Shown here one piece after another: positions 50,776-59,655 of a DNA stretch of 64,000 bases; position 1 is the first letter of the stretch, and every line of letters starts with the position of its first letter. The notes below the pieces were generated by a model that made no database searches, was not told where the DNA came from, and saw only the letters and a program-made list of their open reading frames with translations. The DNA is from Actinoalloteichus_B caeruleus (lineage in GTDB: Bacteria; Actinomycetota; Actinomycetes; Mycobacteriales; Pseudonocardiaceae), in the NCBI RefSeq assembly GCF_000718005.1, contig NZ_JODV01000003.1; one strand, given 5' to 3'. Position numbers and translations under genes: made by a program.

Positions 50776-51189
50776 ATGAGCACCGTGACGGACATGCTGA
50801 ACACCTATCCGGCCGGTCTCGGCGCCGTCGACCGGACGGCCCTGGGGGAATGCGTCGAGGAGTGCCAGCGTTGCGCCCAGGCCTGCACCGCGTGCGCCGA
50901 CGCCTGCCTGGCCGAACCCGACGACGAGTTGCCGATGCTGCGGAAGTGCGTGCGGACCTGCGCGGACTGCGCCGACGTCTGCGATGCCACCGCGCGTGTG
51001 CTCTCCCGGCACACCGGGTACGACGTGAACATCAGCCGCACCCTGGCGCGGGCGTGCGCGACGACCACGATCTCCTGCGCCGAGGAGTGCCAGCGGCACG
51101 CCGGCCGGCACGGGCACTGCCGGGTGTGCGCGGAGGCGTGCCGGCGGTGCGCCGACGCGTGCCAGCGCCTGCTCGCCAATCTCAGCTGA
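50776..51189 (+). CDS. Cys-rich four-helix-bundle copper-storage-like protein
   Basis: Protein of 137 residues with 18 cysteines in repeated C-x-x-C and C-x-x-x-C spacing on predicted helices (ECVEECQRCAQACTACADAC; KCVRTCADCADVC; SCAEECQRHAG; HCRVCAEACRRCADAC). This pattern matches four-helix-bundle copper-binding proteins (DUF326/Csp-like), which hold many Cu(I) ions inside the bundle. No signal peptide, so cytosolic. ATG 50776 has AGGAGGAG about 5 bases upstream. It is divergent from a GntR regulator, which may or may not control it. Confidence 0.92.
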   Translation: MSTVTDMLNTYPAGLGAVDRTALGECVEECQRCAQACTACADACLAEPDDELPMLRKCVRTCADCADVCDATARVLSRHTGYDVNISRTLARACATTTISCAEECQRHAGRHGHCRVCAEACRRCADACQRLLANLS

Positions 51190-51446
51190 CGTCGCGCGGC
51201 TGGCCGCCGGTCGCACCGGCGAGGGGCCGGTTCCGCCGCCCAGCCGGCGGACTCGCCGGTCGGCCAGGGAGGCGGCGCCGGTCCCGTCGCCCGTGCCGGT
51301 GGCATCCCCGACGCCCCGGGTGCGCCCAGCGCCCCTACCGGCGAGGACCGTGCCGGTTCGTCGGTCAGCTGGCGGCCGGTGCGCCCCAGCCGTGACTGAC
51401 CCGAACGGGCGACTCGGCGAGCGCCGTGCGGGGTACGGTCGGCCGC

Positions 51447-52607
51447 ATGGACGCCGTGGTCGTGTGGGACGAGTCATATCTCGGTTACAACCTGGGGGAG
51501 CACCACCCGCTCAACCCGCGTCGACTCGACCTGACCATGCGCCTCGCCGGAGAGCTCGGGCTACTGACGGATGTCAGCGTCCTCCGGCCGCCCGAGGCGA
51601 CGAGCGCGCAACTCACCCGGGTCCACGAGAGCGGGTACGTCGAGGCGGTGCGCGCCGGCCGTCGTTCGGTCGGCCTGCGTGGACTGGGGACGGTCGACAA
51701 CCCCGTCTTCGACGGGATGCACGAGGCCGCGGCGCTGATTGCCGGAGGATCGTTGGCGGCGGCGCGCGCGATCCTGGACGGCGCCTCCCGTGCCATCAAC
51801 ATCGGTGGCGGCCTGCACCACGCCATGCCGGGGCACGCCGCCGGGTTCTGCGTGTACAACGACTGCGCCGTGGCGATCGCCTGGCTGCTCGACCACGGCG
51901 TGGAACGGATCGCCTACCTCGACGTCGACGTCCACCACGGAGACGGGGTCCAGACCGCCTTCTACGACGACCCCCGGGTGTTGACCGTGTCCGTCCACCA
52001 GCACCCCGCGACCCTGTGGCCGGGCACCGGACGTCCCGAGGAGCTGGGGACGGGCGCGGCCGAGGGGACGTCGGTGAACCTCGCGCTGCCCCCGGGTACC
52101 GGGGACGCCGGCTGGCGGCGTGCGTTCGAGGCCGTGGTCCCCGCGGCGCTCGCGGCCTTCCGCCCCCAGCTGCTGGTCACCCAGTGCGGCGCCGACACCC
52201 ACCGGGAGGACCCGTTGGCGGACCTGCGGCTCACCGTCGACGGGCATCGGGCCCTCTACCGGCGGTTGCGGGAGTTGGCGGAGACGTACGCCGAGGGGCG
52301 TTGGCTCGCCCTGGGCGGGGGTGGGTACGCGCTCGCCCGGGTGGTGCCGCGCTCCTGGACCCACCTGATCGCGACGGTGCTCGACCGCGACCTCGCCCCG
52401 GGGACCGGCGTGCCGGGGGAGTGGGTTCGCTACGCCACCCCGTTCGCGGGGGGCGACGCCCTCCCCGCCACCCTGAGCGACGGGGTCGACCCCGGCTACC
52501 AGCCGTGGGACGGGACGGTCGACACCCCGGTGGACCACGCGCTGCTCGCCACGCGACGGGCGGTGTTCCCCCTGCTCGGGCTCGACGCGGATGACCGGCG
52601 GGACTGA
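51447..52607 (+). CDS. acuC: Acetoin utilisation-type deacetylase AcuC
   Basis: Zinc histone-deacetylase-like lysine deacetylase of 386 residues. The metal and catalytic sites are in INIGGGLHHAMPGHAAGFCVYND and YLDVDVHHGDGVQTAF (His-Asp and Asp ligands), with GGGGYALARVVPRSW near the end. AcuC removes acetyl groups from enzymes such as acetyl-CoA synthetase. The next gene, 102 bases away in the same direction, encodes a Pat-like acetyltransferase, so the pair makes reversible acetylation likely. ATG 51447 is the start of conserved sequence. Confidence 0.93.
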   Translation: MDAVVVWDESYLGYNLGEHHPLNPRRLDLTMRLAGELGLLTDVSVLRPPEATSAQLTRVHESGYVEAVRAGRRSVGLRGLGTVDNPVFDGMHEAAALIAGGSLAAARAILDGASRAINIGGGLHHAMPGHAAGFCVYNDCAVAIAWLLDHGVERIAYLDVDVHHGDGVQTAFYDDPRVLTVSVHQHPATLWPGTGRPEELGTGAAEGTSVNLALPPGTGDAGWRRAFEAVVPAALAAFRPQLLVTQCGADTHREDPLADLRLTVDGHRALYRRLRELAETYAEGRWLALGGGGYALARVVPRSWTHLIATVLDRDLAPGTGVPGEWVRYATPFAGGDALPATLSDGVDPGYQPWDGTVDTPVDHALLATRRAVFPLLGLDADDRRD

Positions 52608-52712
52608 GACCGGGGCGGACCCGGTGCGTGAGTGGCGCCACCCCCGGCCCGGGACGGGTAATCATGAGGCGGTTCGGAGCGACGTGTCAGGCAGGCGGCC
52701 CAGGGCGGAGTG

Positions 52713-55457
52713 ATGACGGTGGACGACGGGCAGCGTGCGGGCGGCGACGATCCGGTCGAGGACCTCGGAGCAGGCGCGGCGGCGGACTACCCGAGGCACT
52801 GGCGGGCCGATGTCGTGCTCGCCGACGGCGGCACCGTGCACCTGCGGCCGCTGCGCCCGGCGGACGGGCCACGACTGGTCGAGCTGCACGCCAGGATGAG
52901 CGACCGGACACGGTACTTCCGGTACTTCGGGGCCTACCCGAGGATGCCCGAGGCGGACATGCGGCGGTTCAGCACCGTCGACCACCACGACCGGGTCGCC
53001 TTCGGCGCGTTCCTCGGCGACGACATCGTCGCCGTCGGCCGGTTCGACCGGCTGCCGTCGACCAGCTCCGCCGAGGTCGCCTTCGTCGTGGAGGACGCCC
53101 ACCAGGGCCGGGGGCTGGGTTCGATCCTGCTGGAACACCTCGCCGCCGCGGCGCGGGAGCGTGGGCTGCGCCGCTTCGAGGCCGAGGTGTTGGCGGAGAA
53201 CGGTCCGATGCTGCGCGTCTTCCGCGACGCCGGCTACTCGGTGCGGCGGGAGGTGGAGGAGGGCATCCTGCACCTGGAGTTCGACGTCGACCCCACCGAG
53301 CGCTCGGTGGCGGTGGCCAGGGCGCGGGAGCAGGCCGCCGAGGCCCGGAGCGTCCACAACGTCCTGCACCCCCGTTCCGTCGCGGTGGTGGGCGCCTCGG
53401 CGGACCAGGCCAAGGTCGGGCACGCCGTGCTGGCGAACCTGTTGGCGGCCAACTTCGCGGGGCCGGTCTACCCCGTCAACGCCGAACACCGGTCGGTGCG
53501 GGGTGTCCGCGCCTACGCCTCCGTGCTGGACATCCCCGACGAGGTCGACCTCGCCGTCATCGCCGTACCCGCGGCCCGCGTCGACGAGGTGCTTGACGCC
53601 TGCCTCGCCAAGGGCGTCAAGGCGTTGGTCGTCGTCACCTCCGGGTTCGGCGAGACCGGTGAGGACGGGCGTTCGCAGGAACGCCGCCTGGTCCGCGAGG
53701 CCCGCGCGCACGGGATGCGGGTGATCGGGCCGAACGCGCTCGGCGTGGTCAACACCGACCCCGAGGTGCGGCTGAACGCGACCCTGGCGCCGCGCCTGCC
53801 CGGCCGGGGGAGGGTGGGGTTCTTCTGCCAGTCGGGGGCGCTGGGAGTGGCGATCCTGGCGACCGCCGCCAACCGGGGACTCGGACTGTCCACCTTCGTG
53901 TCGGCGGGCAACCGGGCCGACCTGTCCGGGAACGACCTCCTCCAGTACTGGCAGACGGATCCGGCGACCGACGTCGTCCTCCTCTACCTGGAATCGTTCG
54001 GCAACCCCCGCAAGTTCGCCCGGTTGGCGCGCCGGCTGGGACGGACCAAACCCATCGTCGCGGTCAAGTCGGGTCGACACGCCGTCAGTCCCGCGCTGCG
54101 GGCCACCTCGGTCCCCGTGGACGAGGCCAGCGTGCAGGCGCTGTTCGAGCAGTCCGGGGTGATCAGGGTGGAGTCCCTAGCCCAGCTCTTCGACACCGCC
54201 CTCGTGCTGGCCAACCAACCGCTCCCCTCGGGCGACCGGGTCGCGGTGGTCGGCAACGCGTCGGCCCTGGGGGTGCTCGCCGCCGACGTCGCGCTCGCCC
54301 AGGGGATGAGGGTGGCCGGTGATCCCGTCGACGTCGGGGCGGGGGCGGGCCCGGAGGAGTTCGGTGCGGCCGTGCGCGACGCGGTGCGGCGGGAGGACGT
54401 CGACGCGGTGGTCGCGGTGTTCGTGCCCCCGCTGGCCGTGTCGGGAGCCGAGTACGCCCGCGCGCTGCGCGCGGTCGTCTTCGAGGACTCGCTCGCGGCC
54501 GCGAAACCCGTGGTGTCGACCTTCCTCGCCGCCGAGGGGGTCCCGGAGGAGCTCGCGGTGGGCGGAGCCGACGGCACGGCACCCGGCTGGGGTTCGGTGC
54601 CCTCCTACCCCAGCCCGGAACGGGCCGTTGGCTCCCTGGCGAGGATCGCCAGGTACGCGCGGTGGCGGTCGGCTCCGCAGGGTGACTTCGTCACCCCGGC
54701 CGGTGTCCGGACGGACCAGGCGAGGTCGGTGGTGGACGGGTGGATGGCGGATCCGCCGGAGGGCAGTGCCGAGGAGGCGGACGGCGGATGGCGGCTTCCC
54801 GACGAGGAGGCGGTGCGCCTGCTGCGCTGTTACGGGGTGGACGTCGTCGACTTCCGCCGGGTCCGCGGTTCTGGCGCGGCGGTGCGGGCGGCGGCCGAAC
54901 TGGGGTACCCGGTGGTGCTGAAGTCACCGGACCGGCGGTTGCGGCACCGCAACGACCTCGTCGGGGTGCGGCTCGACCTCGACAGCGCCGACTCGGTGCG
55001 GGCCGCGCACCGGGCGCTGCGGGACCTGTCGGGTTCCTCCGAGGTCTACGTGCAGCGGATGGCGCCGAAGGGCATCTCCTGCGTGGTCGGGGTCCAGGAC
55101 GACCCCTCCTTCGGCGCGGTGCTCTCGTTCGGGCTGTCGGGGATCGTCACCGACCTGTTGGGCGACCGTGCCTACCGCGCGGTGCCGCTCTCGGACGTCG
55201 ACGCGTCGGAGCTGGTCCGAGCCCCGCGCGCCGCCCCGCTGCTCACCGGCTACGGCGGGGGTGAGCCGGCGCGGCTGGACGCGCTCGAGGACCTGGTGTT
55301 GCGGGTGGCGGCGTTGGCCGAGGACGTGCCCGAGCTCCGGGAACTGAGGTTGGAGCCCGTGTTGGCGTCCTCGGCGGGAGCGTTCGTGACCAGCGCGACC
55401 CTCACCATCGGGCCGCCTCCCACCCGGACCGACACCGGGCCCCGGCGGCTGCGCTGA
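52713..55457 (+). CDS. Pat-type acetyltransferase: GNAT fused to an inactive ADP-forming acyl-CoA synthetase-like part
   Basis: Large protein of 914 residues. A GNAT acetyltransferase occupies about 25-190, with the CoA loop HQGRGLGSILLEHLA. A CoA-binding domain follows (SVAVVGASADQAKVGHAVLANL; FFCQSGALGVAILATAANRG), then the ligase part and an ATP-grasp domain (LLRCYGVDVVDF; PVVLKSPDRRLRHRND). In active synthetases the phosphate-carrying His lies in SHTGA; here the matching place reads ATSVPVD (about 464), so acetylation control rather than synthesis is likely. ATG 52713 is taken; GTG 52710 is possible. Follows acuC. Confidence 0.9.
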   Translation: MTVDDGQRAGGDDPVEDLGAGAAADYPRHWRADVVLADGGTVHLRPLRPADGPRLVELHARMSDRTRYFRYFGAYPRMPEADMRRFSTVDHHDRVAFGAFLGDDIVAVGRFDRLPSTSSAEVAFVVEDAHQGRGLGSILLEHLAAAARERGLRRFEAEVLAENGPMLRVFRDAGYSVRREVEEGILHLEFDVDPTERSVAVARAREQAAEARSVHNVLHPRSVAVVGASADQAKVGHAVLANLLAANFAGPVYPVNAEHRSVRGVRAYASVLDIPDEVDLAVIAVPAARVDEVLDACLAKGVKALVVVTSGFGETGEDGRSQERRLVREARAHGMRVIGPNALGVVNTDPEVRLNATLAPRLPGRGRVGFFCQSGALGVAILATAANRGLGLSTFVSAGNRADLSGNDLLQYWQTDPATDVVLLYLESFGNPRKFARLARRLGRTKPIVAVKSGRHAVSPALRATSVPVDEASVQALFEQSGVIRVESLAQLFDTALVLANQPLPSGDRVAVVGNASALGVLAADVALAQGMRVAGDPVDVGAGAGPEEFGAAVRDAVRREDVDAVVAVFVPPLAVSGAEYARALRAVVFEDSLAAAKPVVSTFLAAEGVPEELAVGGADGTAPGWGSVPSYPSPERAVGSLARIARYARWRSAPQGDFVTPAGVRTDQARSVVDGWMADPPEGSAEEADGGWRLPDEEAVRLLRCYGVDVVDFRRVRGSGAAVRAAAELGYPVVLKSPDRRLRHRNDLVGVRLDLDSADSVRAAHRALRDLSGSSEVYVQRMAPKGISCVVGVQDDPSFGAVLSFGLSGIVTDLLGDRAYRAVPLSDVDASELVRAPRAAPLLTGYGGGEPARLDALEDLVLRVAALAEDVPELRELRLEPVLASSAGAFVTSATLTIGPPPTRTDTGPRRLR

Positions 55458-55530
55458 GTTGAGGGGCCCGGAGTGGCCCCCGGGGACACCGTTCCGGGCG
55501 CGCTGGCGTCGGGGGTCCTCGGACCACGAC

Positions 55531-55576
55531 ACCCCGGGGACCGCGAGCCGGCGGTCACCGGCCGGGTCCCCGGGGT
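55531..55576. terminator. Bidirectional terminator between the Pat-type gene and a lipoprotein gene
   Basis: Perfect 12-base stem ACCCCGGGGACC / GGTCCCCGGGGT with a 22-base loop that itself contains a small hairpin. It is 73 bases after one stop and 14 bases after the other. Confidence 0.75.
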
Positions 55577-55589
55577 GGGGCCGAGTCCG

Positions 55590-56078
55590 TCAGGAGGAGG
55601 GCGGTCCGACGGTCTCGGTCTCGAGGACGACGGTTCGGTCGCCCAGGGGCTGGTCCAGGTCCACGCTGACCGCGCGGAACCGGATGTCCATCGTGCAGGG
55701 GCCGGAGGTCGGGATGTCCTCGGTGAGCAGGAGCGTCACCGACTCCTCGTCCTCGGTCGCGGAGGCGCTGACCGTGCCGCATCCGCCCTCCTGGCCCATC
55801 GCCCCGAGGACCGCTCCCTCGTCGAGGGTCCAGACCTCGACCGGGTAGCCCTCGTCGATGGCAGCCGTGTCGACCTGTTCCTCGGGGACGTCGACCGCCT
55901 CGGCCGGGCGCGTCTCGGGTTCCTCCGCGCTGGGCGGGGCCTCCTGCTCGCTGCTGGTCGGAGGTGCCTGGGACGGTTGGCCACCCAGCCCGACACCACT
56001 GTCTTCGTTGGAGTCGGCGCAGGCGGAGATCCCCAGGAACAGGACGCCGGCGCCGACTGCGGTAGTAAGGCGTCTCAT
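55590..56078 (-). CDS. Small lipoprotein of unknown function
   Basis: Exported protein of 162 residues. The signal peptide MRRLTTAVGAGVLFLGISAC has the lipobox I-S-A-C. A long low-complexity spacer rich in Pro, Ser, Glu and Gln reaches about residue 70, followed by a small domain with one cysteine pair (GGCGTVSASA ... SGPCTMDIRF). No family recognised. ATG 56078 is taken, with no obvious ribosome site, so a leaderless message is possible. Convergent with the Pat-type gene. Confidence 0.75.
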   Translation of the reverse strand: MRRLTTAVGAGVLFLGISACADSNEDSGVGLGGQPSQAPPTSSEQEAPPSAEEPETRPAEAVDVPEEQVDTAAIDEGYPVEVWTLDEGAVLGAMGQEGGCGTVSASATEDEESVTLLLTEDIPTSGPCTMDIRFRAVSVDLDQPLGDRTVVLETETVGPPSS

Positions 56079-56474
56079 GCTCAGGAGACGGACCCGCTGG
56101 TCCGGCGGGTTGCCTCGGTGCCAGGTTTTTTCTCGTCCGTGGGGGCTGGGTGCTGGGGGCCCGCGCCGTCCCCGGGCGGGAGCCGAGGTGGTGACGCGCC
56201 CGTCCCACGTCGGGACGGGCGCGGAGTTCCCGGACCGCGTGGACGCCCGGTGACGAGGTGGGGAGGCCCGGGACTCGGTACCGCGCGCGATGTCGCCCGC
56301 GGTCGTCGGCCTGGGTGCCCCGGCGCGGACGGCTCGGTGTTCGCGCCGCGTGCCCGCGTAGCGGCCGCCACCGGAGCGGCCCGGCCTGGTCCGGTGCCGA
56401 GGTGGGTCCACCGTCGGCGTGGCGCCGGGGCGGTGGGAGGCCGACTCGTCCTGACCCCGGGTGGGTCCTCGGCG
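56079..56474. other. Gap between the lipoprotein and sigma factor genes
   Basis: 396 bases with no supported gene. A TTTTT tract at 56127-56131 is near the lipoprotein promoter; no clear sigma-factor terminator was found. Confidence 0.4.
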
Positions 56475-57449
56475 TCAGGACGCGTAGGCGCGCAGCCGCT
56501 CGGCCCGGTCGCCCTGCCGCAGCTTCGCCATCACCTCGCGCTCGATCTGGCGGACGCGTTCCCGGGAGAGCCCGAAGGTGCGGCCGATCTGGTCGAGCGT
56601 GCGCGGCTGACCGTCCTCCAGCCCGTACCGCAGGCGGATGACGTTCTGTTCGCGCTCGTCAAGAGTGGCGAGAACCCGGCGGAGGTCGTCCTGGAGGAGG
56701 CCGGAGATCACCGCGTTCTCCGCGTCGGTGGCCTCGCCGTCCTCGATGAAGTCACCCAGTGGGGCGTCCTCCTCCGCGCCCACCGGCATGTCCAGGCTCA
56801 CCGGGTCACGGGAGTGGTCGAGCAGGTCGGACACCTTGCCCACCGGGAGCCCCGACTCGTTGGCCAGCTCCTCGTGCGTGGCCTCCCGCCCCAGCTGCTG
56901 GTGCAGGTCACGCTTGATCCGCGCGAGCTTGTTCACCTGCTCGACGAGGTGCACCGGGAGGCGGATGGTCCGCCCCTGGTCGGCCATGCCCCGCGTGATG
57001 GCCTGCCGGATCCACCAGGTGGCGTAGGTCGAGAACTTGAAGCCCTTCGTGTAGTCGAACTTCTCGACGGCGCGGATCAGTCCGAGGTTGCCCTCCTGGA
57101 TGAGGTCCAGCAGGGGCATGCCCCGGCCCGTGTAGCGCTTGGCCAGGCTGACCACGAGCCGGAGGTTCGCCTCCAGGAGGTGGTTCTTGGCCCGGTGCCC
57201 GTCCCGCACCAGTGCGCGCAGGTCAGAGCGACGACCAGGGGACAGCTCGGGGTCGGTGTCGAGCACGTGCTCGGCGAACACACCGGCTTCGATACGCTTG
57301 GCGAGGTCGACCTCTTGCTGAGCGGTCAACAGAGCGGTACGCCCGATCCCGTTGAGGTAGACCCGAACAAGATCAGCGGCCGGGCCCTGCGCATCGATGT
57401 CCGCCTCGGCGTAAGCTTCCGAAGTAGGGACGGTCTGCGGGACGGTCAT
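56475..57449 (-). CDS. sigB: SigB-type group 2 sigma-70 factor
   Basis: RNA polymerase sigma factor of 324 residues. Region 1.2 starts ADLVRVYLNGIGRTALLTAQQEVDLAKRIE; region 2 reads LIQEGNLGLIRAVEKFDYTKGFKFSTYATWWIRQAITRG; regions 3 and 4 end with LDQIGRTFGLSRERVRQIEREVMAKLR, the -35-binding helix. It lacks the long N-terminus of the primary factor, which marks it as the SigB class for stress and stationary phase. ATG 57449 follows GGGAGG about 7 bases upstream. Within 10 kb of ideR, as in other actinobacteria. Confidence 0.95.
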   Translation of the reverse strand: MTVPQTVPTSEAYAEADIDAQGPAADLVRVYLNGIGRTALLTAQQEVDLAKRIEAGVFAEHVLDTDPELSPGRRSDLRALVRDGHRAKNHLLEANLRLVVSLAKRYTGRGMPLLDLIQEGNLGLIRAVEKFDYTKGFKFSTYATWWIRQAITRGMADQGRTIRLPVHLVEQVNKLARIKRDLHQQLGREATHEELANESGLPVGKVSDLLDHSRDPVSLDMPVGAEEDAPLGDFIEDGEATDAENAVISGLLQDDLRRVLATLDEREQNVIRLRYGLEDGQPRTLDQIGRTFGLSRERVRQIEREVMAKLRQGDRAERLRAYAS

Positions 57450-57720
57450 TGACTTACCTCCCTGTCGGGATGCTGGAGCGCCGCGTCGGCGGGCGCGACG
57501 CGTCAGCGGAGGCCCGGGGATTCGCGCCACCGCTGCCGGGTTCCCAGGCCGTTTTCGACGTTTGCTACCCGCTCAACGCGGTGGATCGCGGATTCGTTCC
57601 CGTTCCGTTGCCAAAACGCGGTCGTGCACGTCACAGAAGTGGCGTTGTCACCCGAAGGGAGTAGTGGCGTTACTCGGGAGTGGGGTCTCGTGACGGGGAC
57701 GGCTGGCCCATCCGACGACG

Positions 57721-58146
57721 TCAGACCTCCACGAGCACCGTGAAGGGGCCGTCGTTGACACTCTCGACCGCCATGTCAGCCCCGAACTGGCCAGTGGCGA
57801 CGGTCGCTCCCCTCTCCCGCAGGTCGCGTACCACCTCCTCGACCAACGGCCGCGCGCGTTCCGGTGGTGCCGCCGCGGTCCAGGACGGCCGGCGCCCCTT
57901 CCGGGTGGCCCCGTAGAGGGTGAACTGGCTGACGACGAGCAGGGGTGCCCCGCTCGTCGCACAGGACTCCTCGTCCCGCAGCACCCGCAGTTCGTGCACC
58001 TTCCGCGCCAAGGCGCGCGCCTGGTCCGTGCCGTCCTCGTGCGTCACGCCGACCAGCACCAGCAGTCCTGGGCGCTCGATCTCGCCGACGGTCCTCCCGG
58101 CGACCCGCACCCGGGCCCGGGTGACCCTGGACACCACCGCTCGCAT
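57721..58146 (-). CDS. dtd: D-aminoacyl-tRNA deacylase
   Basis: Editing enzyme of 141 residues that removes D-amino acids and glycine from mischarged tRNA. Characteristic elements: MRAVVSRVTRARVRV at the start, VGLL-type GLLVLVGVTHEDG, the LLVVSQFTLYGATRKGRRPSW catalytic stretch with Ser-Gln, and the terminal NDGPFTVLVEV. ATG 58146 is taken. It reads divergently from a DUF3099 gene and faces the sigma-factor promoter region. Confidence 0.95.
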   Translation of the reverse strand: MRAVVSRVTRARVRVAGRTVGEIERPGLLVLVGVTHEDGTDQARALARKVHELRVLRDEESCATSGAPLLVVSQFTLYGATRKGRRPSWTAAAPPERARPLVEEVVRDLRERGATVATGQFGADMAVESVNDGPFTVLVEV

Positions 58147-58255
58147 CCGGGCACCTCCCCACCACGAGGACCGTCCCCGAGGATGTCCGGACCGTACCCG
58201 GCGCCGGCAGGGGCGCCGTCGCCGACAGTGAGACGATGGGAGCGGAGGTGGTCTC

Positions 58256-58570
58256 GTGGCCGATTCACCGGCGCAGTCACGGCCCGTGCTCATCACGGAG
58301 GCCGCGCCGTCGCAGGACGACCAGCTCGCGGCGCGTCAACGCAAGTACATGATCATGATGTGTGTCCGAGGTGGCTGCGTGATCGCCGGCGTGCTCTGCT
58401 ACCAGATCTGGTGGCTGGCGTTGTTGCTGGTCGCGCTGTCGGTGCCGTTGCCGTGGATGGCGGTGCTCATCGCCAACGACCGACCGCCGAAGAAGGCGGA
58501 GCGGGTGAGCCGGTTCAAGCGCGACCACCGGCGTCTCGAGTCGCGGGAGCACACCGTCATCGACCAGTAG
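58256..58570 (+). CDS. DUF3099 membrane protein
   Basis: Small membrane protein of 104 residues. It matches DUF3099: RPVLITEAAPSQDDQLAARQRKYMIMMCVRGGCVIAGVL, then a second helix WWLALLLVALSVPLPWMAVLIAND and a charged tail with PPKKAERVSRFKRD. The two helices and the pattern ITEA-x-x-S are typical of this actinobacterial family of unknown role. GTG 58256 follows GGAGG about 6 bases upstream. A strong terminator follows. Confidence 0.92.
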   Translation: MADSPAQSRPVLITEAAPSQDDQLAARQRKYMIMMCVRGGCVIAGVLCYQIWWLALLLVALSVPLPWMAVLIANDRPPKKAERVSRFKRDHRRLESREHTVIDQ

Positions 58571-58578
58571 CTCGCCGA

Positions 58579-58619
58579 GCCCGCCCCGCCGGGGCCGTCC
58601 GGCGCCAGGCGGGGCGGGC
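58579..58619 (+). terminator. Terminator after DUF3099
   Basis: Perfect 12-base stem GCCCGCCCCGCC / GGCGGGGCGGGC with a 17-base loop, 9 bases after the stop. Confidence 0.75.
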
Positions 58620-58623
58620 GCTC

Positions 58624-58655
58624 CGGGTGGGGAGGCGGGAACCGGTCCCCACCCG
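58624..58655 (-). terminator. Terminator after psuK
   Basis: Perfect 10-base stem CGGGTGGGGA / TCCCCACCCG with a 12-base loop, 8 bases beyond the kinase stop and close beside the DUF3099 terminator, giving each convergent unit its own hairpin. Confidence 0.75.
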
Positions 58656-58662
58656 GCGGGAC

Positions 58663-59655
58663 TCAGGCCGAACCGACGGCCTCGGGCAGCGACCGGATGA
58701 CCGGCGGGGTCGCCGACGGGGGCTGCGCCCCGACGTGCCGCACCGCCTCCGTACCCGCGAGCACCCCGGCGGCCAACGCCTCCCGTGCCGAGGCGCCCCG
58801 CAGCCAGGCCGCGACGACGCCGGCGTCGAAGGCGTCGCCAGCCCCCGTGGAGTCCGCGCACTCCACCCGCGGCGCTGGCACCCCCCGCACACCGTCCCGG
58901 TCGACCCACCAGGCGCCCTCGGCGCCGCCGGTCACCGCCACCGCGCCCACCAGGTCCAGCAGCCCTTCGGCCGACGAGGGGTCGGCCGAACCGGTCAGGG
59001 CCAACAGCTCGTCCTGGTTGGGCAGCAGGAGGTCGACCCCGCGCACGGCCTCCAGGAAGTCCTCCGAGCCCTCCCTGGTGAGCAGCACGGCCGCCTGCGG
59101 GTCCACCGAGGTGGTGAGCCCGGCGGCCCTGGCCCCCCGCAACGCGGCCAGACCCGCGTCCCGGGAACTCGCGTCGAGCAGCACGTACCCCGAGAGGTGG
59201 AGGTGGCGGGGCGCGGACCACCCGGGCGTCCCGGCGAGGGCGGTGCCGTCGATGACGGCCGGGTCGACGTCCGACGGGGAGAACCGGGCGTTCGCCCCCC
59301 GGTCCGGCACCATCGTCCGTTGCCCCGTGCCATCGACCAGGACGATCACGCAGCACGTGGGCTCGTCGGGGTCGACGGCGAAGGCGCAGCGCACGCCGGC
59401 GGCCTCCAACTCCGTCTCGGTCTGCCGGCCCGCGGCGTCATCCCCGACGCGGGCGACCAGCACGGGGTGAACCCCCTCCCTGGCCAGCCAGGCGGCGGTG
59501 TTCGCACCGGCACCGCCGGCGGTCATCCTGATCCGAGCCCGGGTGTCCCCTCCGGTGACGAGCGGGTCGCGGTGCCTGGCCACGACGTCGAGACCGGCGT
59601 CGCCGACCACCACCACGGTCGGGGTGCCGTTCCCCGGCGGCGCGGTGCCCGTCAT
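58663..59655 (-). CDS. psuK: PfkB-family sugar kinase, probable pseudouridine kinase
   Basis: Ribokinase-fold kinase of 330 residues. Signatures: VVVVGDAGLDVVARHRDP, the substrate-binding GGAGANTAAWLAREG, LLPNQDELLALTG, and the C-terminal DSTGAGDAFDAGVVAAWLRG with the catalytic Asp and anion hole. ATG 59655 overlaps the psuG stop (ATGA), so the kinase is coupled to the glycosidase and likely phosphorylates pseudouridine before cleavage. The PfkB family alone cannot tell ribose, adenosine or pseudouridine; the pairing decides. Confidence 0.88.
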   Translation of the reverse strand: MTGTAPPGNGTPTVVVVGDAGLDVVARHRDPLVTGGDTRARIRMTAGGAGANTAAWLAREGVHPVLVARVGDDAAGRQTETELEAAGVRCAFAVDPDEPTCCVIVLVDGTGQRTMVPDRGANARFSPSDVDPAVIDGTALAGTPGWSAPRHLHLSGYVLLDASSRDAGLAALRGARAAGLTTSVDPQAAVLLTREGSEDFLEAVRGVDLLLPNQDELLALTGSADPSSAEGLLDLVGAVAVTGGAEGAWWVDRDGVRGVPAPRVECADSTGAGDAFDAGVVAAWLRGASAREALAAGVLAGTEAVRHVGAQPPSATPPVIRSLPEAVGSA

